Origin: Ectocarpus siliculosus
Taxonomy: Eukaryota; Sar; Phaeophyceae; Ectocarpales; Ectocarpaceae
Reading direction: 5' to 3'
Assembly: GCA_000310025.1 (NCBI GenBank)
Contig: FN649732.1
Span: 1,864,500-1,928,499, forward strand
Length of the DNA: 64,000 nucleotides
Positions 22,224 through 32,005 of the stretch are shown here, piece by piece. The notes beneath the pieces were generated by a model. It did not search any database. It was given only the letters and a program-made list of their open reading frames with translations, and was not told where the DNA came from. A program made the position numbers and the translations under genes. How positions within the stretch are numbered: position 1 is the stretch's first letter; every line of letters begins with the position of its first letter.

Positions 22224-23740
22224 CAGCACGGGACGCGCCAATAGTGGAAGCACTCGTCCGTGCTGTTGGCGAGTGGAAGTTAACCGATCTCAACGCAACG
22301 AAACACGAAGTCATACATGTATCAGCACGGGATGCGCCAATGAGTGGAAGCACCCGCGCTGTTGGCGAGTAGAGTTAACCGAATTCAACGCAGCGGTAGA
22401 AAAATACCACAAATCATGCATCAGTACGGGACGCGCCAATGAGTGGAAGCACCCGTGCTGCATATGTGATGTCAGCCTCAGCACGGGACGCGCCAATGAG
22501 TGGAAGCACTCGTGCGGTTGGTGAGTAGAGTTAACCGATCTCAAAAAGAAAGAACAAAACGCCGTACATGTATCAGCACGGGACGCGCCAATGAGTGGAA
22601 GCACCCGCGCTGTTGGCGAGTAGAGTTAACCGAATTCAACGCAGCGGTAGAAAAATACCACAAATCATGCATCAGTACGGGACGCGCCAATGAGTGGAAG
22701 CACCCGTGCTGCATATGTGATGTCAGCCTCAGCACGGGACGCGCCAATGAGTGGAAGCACTCGTGCTGTTGGCGAGTAGAGTTAACCGATCTCAAAAAGA
22801 AAGAACAAAACGCCGTACATGTATCAGCACGGGACGCGCCAATGAGTGGAAGCACCCGCGCTGTTGGCGAGTAGAGTTAACCGAATTCAACGCAGCGGTA
22901 GGAAATACCACAAATCATGCATCAGTACGGGACGCGCCAATGAGTGGAAGCACCCGTGCTGCATATGTGTTGTCAGCCTCAGCACGGGACGCGCCAACGA
23001 GTGGAAGCACTCGTGCTGTTGGCGAGTAGAGTTAACCGATCTCAAAAAGAAAGAACAAAACGCCGTACACGTATTAGCACGGGACGCGCCAATGAGTGGA
23101 CGCACCCGTGCTGTTGGCGAGTAGAGTTAACCGAATTCAACGCATCGAAAACGAAGTCGTACACGTATCAGTACGGGACGCGCCAATGAGTGGAAGCACC
23201 CGTGCTGCATATGTGTTGTCAGTTTCAGCAAGGGACGCGCCAATGAGTGCTGTTGGCGAGTAGAGTTAACCGATCTCAAAAAGAAAGAACAAAAACGCCG
23301 TACACGTATCAGTACGGGACGCGCCAATGAGTGGGCGCACCCGTGCTGTTGGGCGAGTAGAATTAACCGATCTCCACGCATTGAAAACGAAGTCATACAC
23401 GTATCAGTACGGGACGCGCCAATGAGTGGAAGCACCCGTGCTCATATGTGTTGTCAGTTTCAGCAAGGGACGCGCCAATGAGTGGAAGCACCCGCGCTGC
23501 GTACAAGTATCATCAGTGCGGGTCGCGCCAATGAGTGGAAGCACCCGTGCTGCATATGTGTTGTCAGTTTCAGCGAGGGACGCGCCAATGAGTGGAAGCA
23601 CCCGCGCTGTTGGCAAGTGGAGTTCACCGTATCCAACGCATCGAAAAAAAAAAAAACACGTATCAGCACGGGACGCGCCAATGAGTGGAAGCACCCGTGC
23701 CGATGGCGAACCGGGGTTCACCGAATCCAAGAAAATATAT
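22224..23740 (+). repeat. Array of 19 hairpin-forming ~38-bp units with a 251-bp higher-order period
   Basis: The core unit is 'AGCACGGGACGCGCC' + 'AATGAGTGGAAGCA' + 'CCCGTGCTG'. Its ends are inverted repeats (CAGCACGGG/CCCGTGCTG), so each unit can fold. Units start near 22224, 22324, 22423, 22480, 22575, 22674, 22731, 22826, 22924, 22981, 23076, 23170, 23227, 23311, 23406, 23462, 23514, 23572 and 23664. Three spacer types alternate: one with 'TTGGCGAGTAGAGTTAACCG' then an ACCACAAATCATG tail, one with 'CATATGTG.TGTCAG', one with an AAAAAGAAAGAAC tail. They give a three-unit period of 251 bp from 22324 to 23076, which breaks down 3'. The array lies inside the YR element, upstream of Gag. Confidence 0.9.
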
Positions 23741-24024
23741 ATATAAAAAAAAAAAAAAAGAGAAACCATCGCTAGTGTTCCAAAGAGAGAAATATTCGGG
23801 ATTGGTCGACGTCCGGTGACCGTAGCGTCAGCAGCAATAATCACTCCATTCAATCCACAGGCGTCGAGAATGAACTAACGCGAGCTCGCGATATAACAAC
23901 GCGTCGTTCTGGGCCCGACGAAAACCCACGTCAGATAGTTTCGCCCGAAGATAGGATTTGTAGACCATTCTAACTGCAGATCCAGGCGCGCGATCGACTA
24001 CGCCCACGATGAAGAGGAAAAGAA

Positions 24025-24972
24025 GTGTTCCCGCAACGCCGCCCTGACGCTCGCCCGCCGCCTGCCGCCGGTCCGCTGCTTATACGACTCCAACCGCGAC
24101 CAGATGCCGACACGGGCCTCCACGCGGAGCGGCAGGGCAGCGGCTGGGCAAGCAGGGCGAGGTCGGGCGGCGACACCTTCGACACCACGCACGAGAGGTC
24201 TACCGCGCGATCGGTGGCGAGCTCGACGGCTCGCCCCTCGACGCGCAGCGGATCACGTACTCCCGCGAGGCGTCGAGCGGTATCCTCCTCGCGAGCGCCA
24301 GGGACAGGCACCCGCGGCGACCCCCCCGCTGATGAGACTGAGCTCGCTTCTCTCCGCGGGCTGGTGGACGGCCTGAGGGAGGAGCTGCAGCGGAAGCGCG
24401 ATGAGGCTGCCGGTGATCGCCAGCAGCTTCAAGCAACGATCGACGACTTGATCGCCACCCAAGCAGCAGGACCTGGCCTTCCGGGGGGGGGTGCAACTTG
24501 TGGGCACAACCGCCCCACCATCGGCCTCTCGGGCCCCCGCTACACCCAGCGCCGAGGCGGCTAAGGCTACGGCAAAGGATAGAGCGCGGATGTGGGGGGA
24601 CCTCCGCCGGGTAAAAGCGTGGCTCATCCTGGGGCGGCCCCCGGCAGTTTCAAAACTGTCGCAGATGGAGTGGCAATCCTTGCTTCGCAAAGGCGTCCTG
24701 GTGACAGAGAAAGTGGCGGCATCGCTCGACACGCTCGTGGTTACTGCTTCGCCTTCAACTCGTCGTCCGGTTGCCATGATCGTAACTGCCCACACATCCA
24801 CGCCCAGAACCCTTCCCACGCTAGGCGCGGAGCGTCCGAAACTCCGGCAACCGGCGCGCGCGGCGTTGGCCACGGCAACGGGGGAGGGCGCGGAGGAGAG
24901 GCGCGCGCCGCTGGCGAGGGCGGCGCGAGACCCAAGGCCGCTGGCTTCTTCACCCACGGGAAAGACAAATAG
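24025..24972 (+). pseudogene. Gag-like region with coiled coil and CCCH zinc finger, frame-broken
   Basis: Frame 24025-24564 is Arg/Pro/Ser-rich and then has a coiled-coil segment ('LASLRGLVDGLREELQRKRD'). The sense reading seems to shift at a nine-G run (24481-24489) to 'VQLVGTTAPPSASRAPATP'. It shifts again near 24700 to the frame with 'CFAFNSSSGCHDRNCPHIH', a C-x7-C-x4-C-x3-H finger like those in Gag proteins of DIRS/Ngaro elements. TAA at 24562 and TAG at 24580 interrupt the original frame. The shifts may be decay, sequencing error in the G run, or programmed. It stands directly before the recombinase, where RT would be expected. Confidence 0.6.
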
Positions 24973-25065
24973 GGGTGCGGGCTCTCCCGCGTAGCGGGGG
25001 GGCCTACCTCGGATGGCAGCGCACCTGCGGCTAAATCGAACGGCAGCACGCCGGTCTACACGAGG

Positions 25066-26220
25066 TTGGCTCCAGGGCTATCAGCAGGTTCAGGACCTGG
25101 GACAGGCAGGACGGGACTTTGTTACCGACGTCTTGGCATGCAGCTCGTCGAGCACTCAGTTGCGTCTTCGTCTAGAAGGACTTACACGTCAGGCTTCAAC
25201 TCTTGGTGCACGTTTCGCAGGCTGACGGAGAAGCCCAAGTTCCTAGGGCAACGTGCCGGGGACCTTCATGTGTGGGAGTTGATAGACTTCGTAGCCTGGT
25301 GTTTCGAGTCTGAGGGTAATCTAGCGAGTACAATATCCGGAAAACTCACGGCTGTACAACATTTTCATAGGCTGGAAGCTTCTGTCGAGCTAGACTTGTC
25401 GTCTCCGATGTTGAAATGTGCGCTAAGGGGGATTGCGAGGAACCACGTGGCTGTGGGGACGGTACGCCGTGTGCGCCTGCCTGTGTCTTGGCGTATGCTG
25501 CTGGACGGGGAAAGCGCAAGCCAGAACTGGGGGGAAGGGGGCAGAGTGATGTGGCTGTGTCTGTGCTTGTCCTATCTCTTTATCACACGGTCTGATGAGG
25601 TGTTCGCGAATGATGCGGGCAGGGTGCATGAGGCACACTGTCTTACGAGGGCGGACGTAGCATTGTTTGCTGGCGAGACGCAATTAGTCTTTAGTCACTA
25701 TCGTAGAGCAGACCGTGTCGAAATGAGGTTTAGAGGGCACAAGGCCGATCAAGAGCAGAAAGGAAACATACGGGTTCGTACGCGAGACGAAGTCACCGGA
25801 CCGCAGTCAGGTGTGAGAGCACGCGGTGGCGCGGTGGCTCTTGTGGTGGAGCTGTTATCGTGTCATGCGACGTTCCCTGACTCCGCACCGTTGGCTTCGT
25901 ACCGTAGTGGAAGAGCAGTGAGAGTAGTGAGGTATACTGCTGCCCTCCGTGCACTCAGAGAAGTGGTAGCGAGGTCGGGGCGTAACCCCCAGGAGTACGC
26001 GTTGCACTCGTTGCGAATTGGAGGCGCGACGGCTCTTGCATCGGGCGGAGACATCGCAGAACGAGTGATTCAGAGAGAAGGGAAGTGGAGGTCGGATGCA
26101 TACAAGCCGTACGCGCGAAACAATGTAGAGGATTCGCGGCGAGTGTCACGGAAACTTACAGACGGCAGTAGGATCGTATCGAGACAGCCGGGGGAGGGGA
26201 CCGTCTGGGGGAACGGATAG
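25066..26220 (+). CDS. Tyrosine recombinase of the Ngaro/DIRS-type element, intact
   Basis: A 384-codon ORF. The enzyme class cuts and rejoins DNA through a covalent phosphotyrosine and integrates circular cDNA. The N-terminal core-binding part has 'SSSRRTYTSGFNSWCTF', typical of DIRS-group recombinases. The catalytic residues are all visible: Arg175 in 'FITRSDEVF', His314 and Arg317 in 'LHSLRIGGATALASGG', Trp341 in 'GKWRSDAY' at the second His/Trp site, and Tyr349 in 'YKPYAR' as the likely nucleophile (Tyr346 is the alternative). The ORF is unbroken, unlike the Gag region upstream. It stops 41 bp before repeat B1. In-frame sequence upstream of the chosen ATG could extend the protein slightly. 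Confidence 0.9.
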   Translation: MAPGLSAGSGPGTGRTGLCYRRLGMQLVEHSVASSSRRTYTSGFNSWCTFRRLTEKPKFLGQRAGDLHVWELIDFVAWCFESEGNLASTISGKLTAVQHFHRLEASVELDLSSPMLKCALRGIARNHVAVGTVRRVRLPVSWRMLLDGESASQNWGEGGRVMWLCLCLSYLFITRSDEVFANDAGRVHEAHCLTRADVALFAGETQLVFSHYRRADRVEMRFRGHKADQEQKGNIRVRTRDEVTGPQSGVRARGGAVALVVELLSCHATFPDSAPLASYRSGRAVRVVRYTAALRALREVVARSGRNPQEYALHSLRIGGATALASGGDIAERVIQREGKWRSDAYKPYARNNVEDSRRVSRKLTDGSRIVSRQPGEGTVWGNG

Positions 26221-26261
26221 TTGACTTATTCGGTAGTCGTCCAGAAACTGACCTCGATGTG

Positions 26262-26500
26262 GGTGTTGTAGAATGGTGTGTACCATTTGAGGACTTGGTC
26301 AGTTTTGGGACTCCTGCGTTTGCAGTCGTAGTCCCCCGGCTAGTATTTGTGGGGAGAGAGATGGATTTGTAAGAGTTGACGCCGGCCTTTGCAGCTAACG
26401 CGGCCGGAGAGACGATGAGCGTTTCGTGCGTCTCTCTCCCCAACACGTAGCCTAGAAACCGAAGAAATAATGAAGCAATTCGAAAGAAAACAAAATAAAA
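26262..26500 (+). repeat. Split direct repeat B1
   Basis: Begins 'GGTGTTGTAGAATGGTGTG' and ends 'AACAAAATAAAA', where it overlaps the first four bases of A2. Repeated 569 bp downstream as B2. Confidence 0.95.
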
Positions 26501-26762
26501 GGAAGGTTTGTTCGTCGAAGCAGATAGAATAAACTGGTGTTTATTTTGTAACAGTCGAATTAGAATTTGGCTTCATTTTCTACCGGAAACCCAGGGTCAC
26601 GGTGTTTGGAATTATTAGTCTATAGTTGGGGGTGTCATTCCGTGATCGAGTCCACGCAGGGGCTGTAGCAAAGTCGGGTAACGTGTGACAGCTACAGAGC
26701 GCGTGAAGCAACGGAAGGACAGCAGCAGCCGCCTAACGCAGTAGCGGCGGCAGTTTAGAAAA
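26497..26762 (+). repeat. Split direct repeat A2
   Basis: Looks identical to A1 (20798-21063). It is followed by 68 bp of sequence not repeated elsewhere, including 'TCCCGCCCTCCC'. That run is roughly inverted to the 'GGGCGGGACGGG' which follows A1. Confidence 0.95.
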
Positions 26763-26830
26763 TCCCGCCCTCCCATCCCTTTTCTTTCGAAGGTGGGGGC
26801 ATAAGTTCGGGAATATTCGGTATCTAGTCA

Positions 26831-27069
26831 GGTGTTGTAGAATGGTGTGTACCATTTGAGGACTTGGTCAGTTTTGGGACTCCTGCGTTTGCAGTCGTAG
26901 TCCCCCGGCTAGTATTTGTGGGGAGAGAGATGGATTTGTAAGAGTTGACGCCGGCCTTTGCAGCTAACGCGGCCGGAGAGACGATGAGCGTTTCGTGCGT
27001 CTCTCTCCCCAACACGTAGCCTAGAAACCGAAGAAATAATGAAGCAATTCGAAAGAAAACAAAATAAAA
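26831..27069 (+). repeat. Split direct repeat B2, 3' end of the YR element
   Basis: Looks identical to B1. It ends 'AACAAAATAAAA' and is followed by host sequence 'TAAATAACAACAAG'. Confidence 0.95.
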
Positions 27070-27745
27070 TAAATAACAACAAGCCTGCTACATGTGCATG
27101 GACCAATTTGGAAAGGTATTTCTGTACTCGACCAAGGAGACGCTTGTCTGGCTGCTGATGCGTCTCGCCATCTGACTTCGGGTAAAAAATATTTGACAAC
27201 ACTGCCTTCCTTCCGTTCTTGTAGACAACAAACATCGCATCTCGTTGTCTATGCCCACAGATTGACCGTTTCGTGCGCGCTAACAAGGTTACCCCCCCTT
27301 GTCCAGGGAAGCCCTACTGCGGCGCGGTTGTGCGTCGCTGTGCAACTTGATATTTTGCGACCCTGCGGCAGGACCCTGTTACATTCATCATCGAAACAGT
27401 CAAACATCGTCATCCTGCGATTGCACTTTTTTTTTTTTCGCCACCACCTGCTGTTTTACACTTAGCTAATTCTTCGCCGTTCTTTGCGCCATGGCCGGTG
27501 TTGGCGTCAACGCGAAGCGTCGACAACGTCGTTCTGCAAAATGTCGGGAACATATATCGAGCTGCAAGTATGCAGCACGTTACCCGGACCACATCTGAAT
27601 CTGTTCCTGCGCTAGATCACTTCGTCTAATTCACAAAATGACTACAGACTTCCCTACCTGTCTGGACGCCCGCCCCATTGGGGGGCGGGGGGCCAATCAT
27701 TTCGCCTAGTTTTGTTGTAGTGGAGAAACCATCATCCTTGACGCG
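27070..27745. other. Non-coding stretch between the YR element and the WSC gene
   Basis: No exon recognised. It contains a poly-T tract near 27428 and a GC-rich self-complementary motif at 27664-27712, and probably the promoter of the following WSC gene. Confidence 0.5.
27664..27712 (+). repeat. GC-rich hairpin motif, copy 1
   Basis: 'CGCCCGCCCCATTGGGGGGC' followed by 'GGGGGGCCAATCATTTCG'. The same motif lies inverted at 34943-34995 with only a few differences. Confidence 0.65.
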
Positions 27746-30700
27746 ATGGGATTTTCCGCATCTTACCGCCGAATCTCTACTTTGTGTCTCAAAGCGTCCG
27801 TTCCATTCCCGGTCCTTCGCTGGGATGTCGTCACAGACAAAGCACCATGGCCACTTGCGACTCTCCTTCTCCTCTGCACGGTTCCCTTGGCACTGGCCGG
27901 AGGTACGAAGGGAATAGGAAAGCACGGTGGACACGCCTCGGGCAAGGTGCATATTCATTCAAATGGGTAGGTGCATGGATGGATGTGTTTGAGCTTGTCA
28001 AAAGCAACTGAATTTGACAGCACAAAAATACTTGTTGAAAACTGTCCGGGCACTGAAGAAATTCGAAGCTCCTCCACTGCAAGCAAACTCTCCCACAACA
28101 GCAGGAAATAAACTATTTTGCCCACCGGACCGACGGACATGGCCGCGCACACAGCGCGAGGAGTTCGTCATAGTCTCCGTTGTGTGGGGTGCATCTTGCG
28201 TTCAGTGCCAGTCCGCCAGGTTCCCCTTAGCCACCAATGTCTCCCCATCCCTCCCTTTAACGTATGTTGGTGTGGCAGAAACGGCCGGCGCTGTTTGTTG
28301 TTTCGGTTTACGAATTTCAGATGTTGTTCGTTTCATGTGTTTCTCCTCACATCGCTCCTGCCCTTCTGTTGGCCCTCCTCTCGCCGATTGCTCAATTCTA
28401 TACACTCTCATTCGGTTCCTTGTTTTGAGCAAGGCAACGGTGGTCGTAAGTGCCATCGCAACAACGATTTCTCAAGCTCCGCGAGCAATGACGACACCGA
28501 GGTACGTTTTATCCAATGTTTCATGATATGGGGGCTTCGGAGGGCATCGTGATAGGCACAGTACTGCGTGCTGTATATTCGAAGAGTCAACATGGCCATG
28601 GGCTGGTCACTGTTGGAACGTACGTGGGGAGGTTACATGTAAGCTGACTGGCGATACAAGTATTCAAGAAAAACCGCATAATCCCGTCCGTACTTCGGTC
28701 GTTCTATGGGTTGTTGATGGAGAACTCGTCCATTCGTTGCTTTCTGTGTCGTGATGTCTTTGGCGCCGTTCTAGAATAGAGTATCTAGGCCAAGGAGTCA
28801 CGTGATCACGAGCACCTCGGCTGCTACGCCTACACCACGGATATGGGTTATGTCTTGGAGCACGGGCAATACTTCGACACCGCGGATCGGCCTTCATGCC
28901 GCGCCCACTGCGAATCCTACGAGACGCCCTTCTATGCACTGCAGCTATGGGTTTAATGAGTTTAACCAGTGCCGCCTTCAGCCATGCGGCTGGCAATACG
29001 GAACCGCCCATCCAGAAGTTATCCAAGAAACCAAAAGCACACACGACCCCCCAATGATTTACAAAATGTGGCACTGCTATGGACGTGTCCATGGACGTCC
29101 ACGGACATTTGATTCTTGGATACTCGCTAAAACGAAGGATTCTTTGTTGCCTGCGGAAGGAGGATTATTGGGCTTGTATCGGGTGCAAATGGAGTCAACT
29201 AGACACCCTCCAGGAGACGCTAACACGCGACCATCTTCATCCTTCCGTCTTGGCCAAGGGCGTTGTTTGGCGGGAATTCCACAGGGCGCCCATGTGGGTC
29301 TGGTATCGGCATCAAGGAGACACTTTTCGGTGAACCCACCGTCCATGATAGTATGAAAGTTGTACAAGAACATCCTTTGGGGAACCTAAAGTACCGTTCG
29401 CTGCACGTGTACCTCAAGCGCTTGTGTGTGTGCCCTTTCTTCACCAGGGCCTAGGCTCGATCCCAAGCATGCTCGTTTCCGTTCTCTTTTTTCTTCAATA
29501 ATGTTGGAGAGTACCCTCTTCTTCAATAATGTTGGAGAGTACCCTCACGCTTTCACGGCTCGTTTTTTCCTAGGCCGTCTTGACATGTAACCAAACGTTT
29601 TGGCCAACCACAAAAGGATCCTGGCCACACCGTATTTCCATGTAATTTTGCCCACGATGAGCGGCCGACCGGTATGCCCAACATGCTCAACGTGGTGGGC
29701 TGCCCACGATTGGCTGCACATGTTGGGGTCCCACGGGCAGCCCATGGGCAGCCCATGGCGGGCATTGTAGGCTTGCCCGTGGGCATGACCATGGGCGGCC
29801 CGACGTGGGCAAAAATTCAGCCCATGGAGTGCCCACCATGAGCTGTCCATGTAGTGTCCATGGCCTGCTCATGGGCGGAGTATCAAAACCCCGAAAGTGT
29901 GGGAGACCCATAGCAGGGGGATAGCAGGGGGACGGGCGCGCGTCAACATGAACAAAGGAAACGTGATCCGTCCGTGCACATGTCCACGGACATGTCCGTG
30001 GACGCGTCCATGGGCGTCCGTGGACGACGTGTGTCCATGCAATGGTCAAATAATGTACATAATCCGATTTCTTACACTCAAGACGGGTTGACTCTTAAGA
30101 CACTTTCCTCCGCACCGCTCACATTCGATCACAAAAGGGCGGGGAAATATATTGGTGCGGTACGTCGGAGGACATGAAAGACTACGTGGAAGGCGGGGCT
30201 GGATTTTCGTACTTCCCCCCACACCGCTCACATTCGATCACAAAAGCGCGGGGAAATATGTTGGTGCGGTACGTCGGAGGACATGAAAGACTACGTGGAA
30301 GGCGGGGCTGGAACGTGCGACATTGCCTGTACTGGCGACCCGGGCATTTTTTGCGGTGAGTCAAGGACGAAGGGCACGGAATAAGAAGAGTAATACACGC
30401 GAAAGGAAGGGAAAGGGGCGTGTTTATGTCAAGCGAGCAAATGAGACGGGCAGTGAGAGACCACCAGCAACCCAGGCTACCGGCCGGCACGCCCTCTGTG
30501 CCCTCTTCAAAACAATCGCAAACCCTGGGCCGCGAATCTCTTCCAGCAGAGAATTGGGTTTGGATACCCGCGCTCACACGCCAACCCTCCGACCCTGTCG
30601 CTGTTCTCCATCATTGCTCCCCTTGTCCTAGGCGGAGCCTATTCTATCAGTTTGTTCGAGTTCCAGGAACACGACGACAGCGAAAGGAGCGAGCCCTCCA

Positions 30701-32005
30701 AGCCTCCGGCTACCAGTGGCACAACGAGCAGCGACGATTTCACAGAGAGTTCTACCCCGTCTTCGAGTTCTACCGAGACTTTGCGTCCTATCCCGACTCG
30801 GAGTTCTACCGAGACTTGGATTTCTGCCCCGACTTGGAGTTCTACCGACTTGGATTTCTACCCGGAGTTGCAGTTCTACCCAGACTTGGAGTTCGACGGG
30901 GACTTCAGGCACCGATTCAGGCACGTCCTTTTTAGTGTGTAGACCTGATTCTGGAGGCGGTTTATATCTACAGTACTTGTTTCTTCTCGCAACCTCTTCG
31001 AGCTATGTTGTGTGCTGCTGAACCTGTGTTTTTTAGTGCACCCCAAGGTGCCACATATTTTTTGGCGCCCCTCGCTTCCGGATTTCACCGTACAAGATCG
31101 AGATGGTGCTATCGAAGCGTTCATGTTGAGGTTTTCTACCTGGTACTCTTTGCAGCATAGTGGACCATGCTGTGGTGCATCTGAATCGTTTTTTTTTCAT
31201 GTGCCCACGGTGTCCGTTATTTCCTTCTGCTACTCACTTCTGGATTTCACCGTACGCGATCAACATGGTGCGATCGTTGTTGCACAGAATTGATGTGCAG
31301 CAATGGCATCGCCCGCATCGAGTCCAAGGGCGCTTGCTGCGAGGCCAGGTGAAGTGAACCATTCGCCAACGCATTCCCCGGTACATCGCTGCATTTTCCC
31401 CTCACCGAAGAGTCCCACACCGGGGTTACACATGATGATACTACAGTATTGCCGCTTAAATAGCACGCATTCCCTCAAAAAGCTTCACGAGCGATTTTGG
31501 TTGCTCAATGCCGTTGACCTATCTTGTTCCGTTAGCCGTTCCGTCAGCACATTAATGTTGTCATGATTCGATGACCCAACACAAATAGCACTTCGTGTAC
31601 CGGTGTTTGGCGAAGTGAGTGCCACGTGTTCCAAGATGTACGCCTAGCTCGAAAATATTTATCCTGACCCTACCCCTCGCCCATGCGGTGTTTGAAAATC
31701 CGTTGGCCTAGCATATTGTACGATGCTGGGTAGTCTGCGAGTAGATGGAGGATTCTAACAAATCTTGTTGCTTCCGTGCGCGTGTGTTCCTCTTTCGTAG
31801 CTGCGGGCAGTGCGGCGGTACCGGCTGCTCAACTGCTAGCAACGGCGCCGAGTCCTGTTGTGGGAGTACGATTCTTGAGTCCGGGGTGCCTTACGGCGTC
31901 GCCCCCTGCATTATCGAAGGTTACAGTTCGTCGTCTGGTTCGTCGTCTGGTTCGTCCTCGCGCCTAGTGCTCCATCATCTCACAGATGTAAGCAGAAAGC
32001 CGTGA
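27746..32005 (+). CDS. Secreted WSC-domain protein A, Cys-rich C-terminus
   Basis: Exons joining by phase: 27746-27946, 28430-28501, 28798-28950, 30247-30355, 30632-30934, 31288-31348 and 31801-32005 (TGA). Exon 1 encodes a Leu-rich hydrophobic segment ('LATLLLLCTVPLALAG') fit for a signal peptide, but the in-frame ATG is 34 codons before it. A nearer ATG at 27848 is out of frame by one base. The WSC domain spans exons 3-4 ('LGCYAYT', 'CRAHCESY', 'FYALQ', 'CWCGTSEDM', 'CDIACTGDPGIFCG'); WSC domains are carbohydrate-binding modules of wall proteins. The donor used by the paralog is mutated here (CT at 28945), but GTTTAA six bases on keeps the frame. Exon 5 is a Ser/Thr/Pro linker. Exons 6-7 hold a Cys-rich module ('CSNGIARIESKGACCEA', 'CGQCGGTGCS', 'ESCCGS') and a Ser tail. 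The paralog is at 37787-41759. Confidence 0.75.
29079..30040. mobile_element. Possible foldback insertion in the WSC-A intron
   Basis: Clusters of GTCCATGGAC/GTCCACGGACAT-type palindromes sit at 29079-29109 and, in mixed orientation, at 29976-30040. Between them, 29650-29880 is packed with GCCCATGG/CCATGGGC motifs. A short tandem duplication lies at 29489-29546 ('CTTCAATAATGTTGGAGAGT' twice). The intron is much longer than the matching intron of paralog B (about 1.3 kb against 0.4 kb), which fits an insertion. No coding sequence is seen. Confidence 0.35.
30114..30310 (+). repeat. 109-bp tandem duplication of the second WSC exon of gene A
   Basis: The acceptor region and most of exon 30247-30355 occur twice, offset by 109 bp (first copy from 30138). 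In the first copy the Cys before 'WCGTSEDM' is Tyr, and the exon lacks its 3' half ('CDIACTGDP'), so the second copy is the one that completes the domain. Confidence 0.85.

Larger units (their letters stand above)
20798..27069 (+). mobile_element. Ngaro/DIRS-type YR retroelement with split direct repeats, apparently lacking RT
   Basis: A 266-bp repeat occurs at 20798-21063 (A1) and 26497-26762 (A2). A 239-bp repeat occurs at 26262-26500 (B1) and 26831-27069 (B2). The order A1-internal-B1A2-B2 is the split-direct-repeat layout of Ngaro/PAT elements. The A copies, and the B copies, look identical by eye, which suggests recent activity. B1 and A2 overlap by four A's, and 68 bp separate A2 from B2. 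No target-site duplication is evident, as expected for tyrosine-recombinase insertion. Inside are a hairpin-unit array (22224-23740), a Gag-like region with a CCCH finger (24025-24972) and an intact recombinase ORF (25066-26220). I see no reverse transcriptase or RNase H, which would normally lie between Gag and recombinase. It is either an internally deleted copy or a non-autonomous family. Confidence 0.85.

Noticed and set aside
22224-23740. CRISPR array
   Set aside because: Regular short repeats with palindromic ends suggest one, but only three spacer types recur in fixed order, the units vary, no cas genes exist, and the context is a eukaryotic retroelement.
25066-26220. Crypton DNA transposon
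   Set aside because: Cryptons have a recombinase but no split direct repeats and no Gag-like zinc finger. Both are seen here.
26262-27069. Ordinary LTRs or a simple tandem duplication
   Set aside because: The interleaved A1...B1A2-B2 order with an adjacent tyrosine recombinase fits split direct repeats. LTRs would be one repeat at each end, with an integrase.
28798-28950. WSC gene A as a definite pseudogene because of its lost GT donor
   Set aside because: A GT six bases downstream keeps phase 0 and the domain, and all other exons are open and phase-matched, so decay is not proven.
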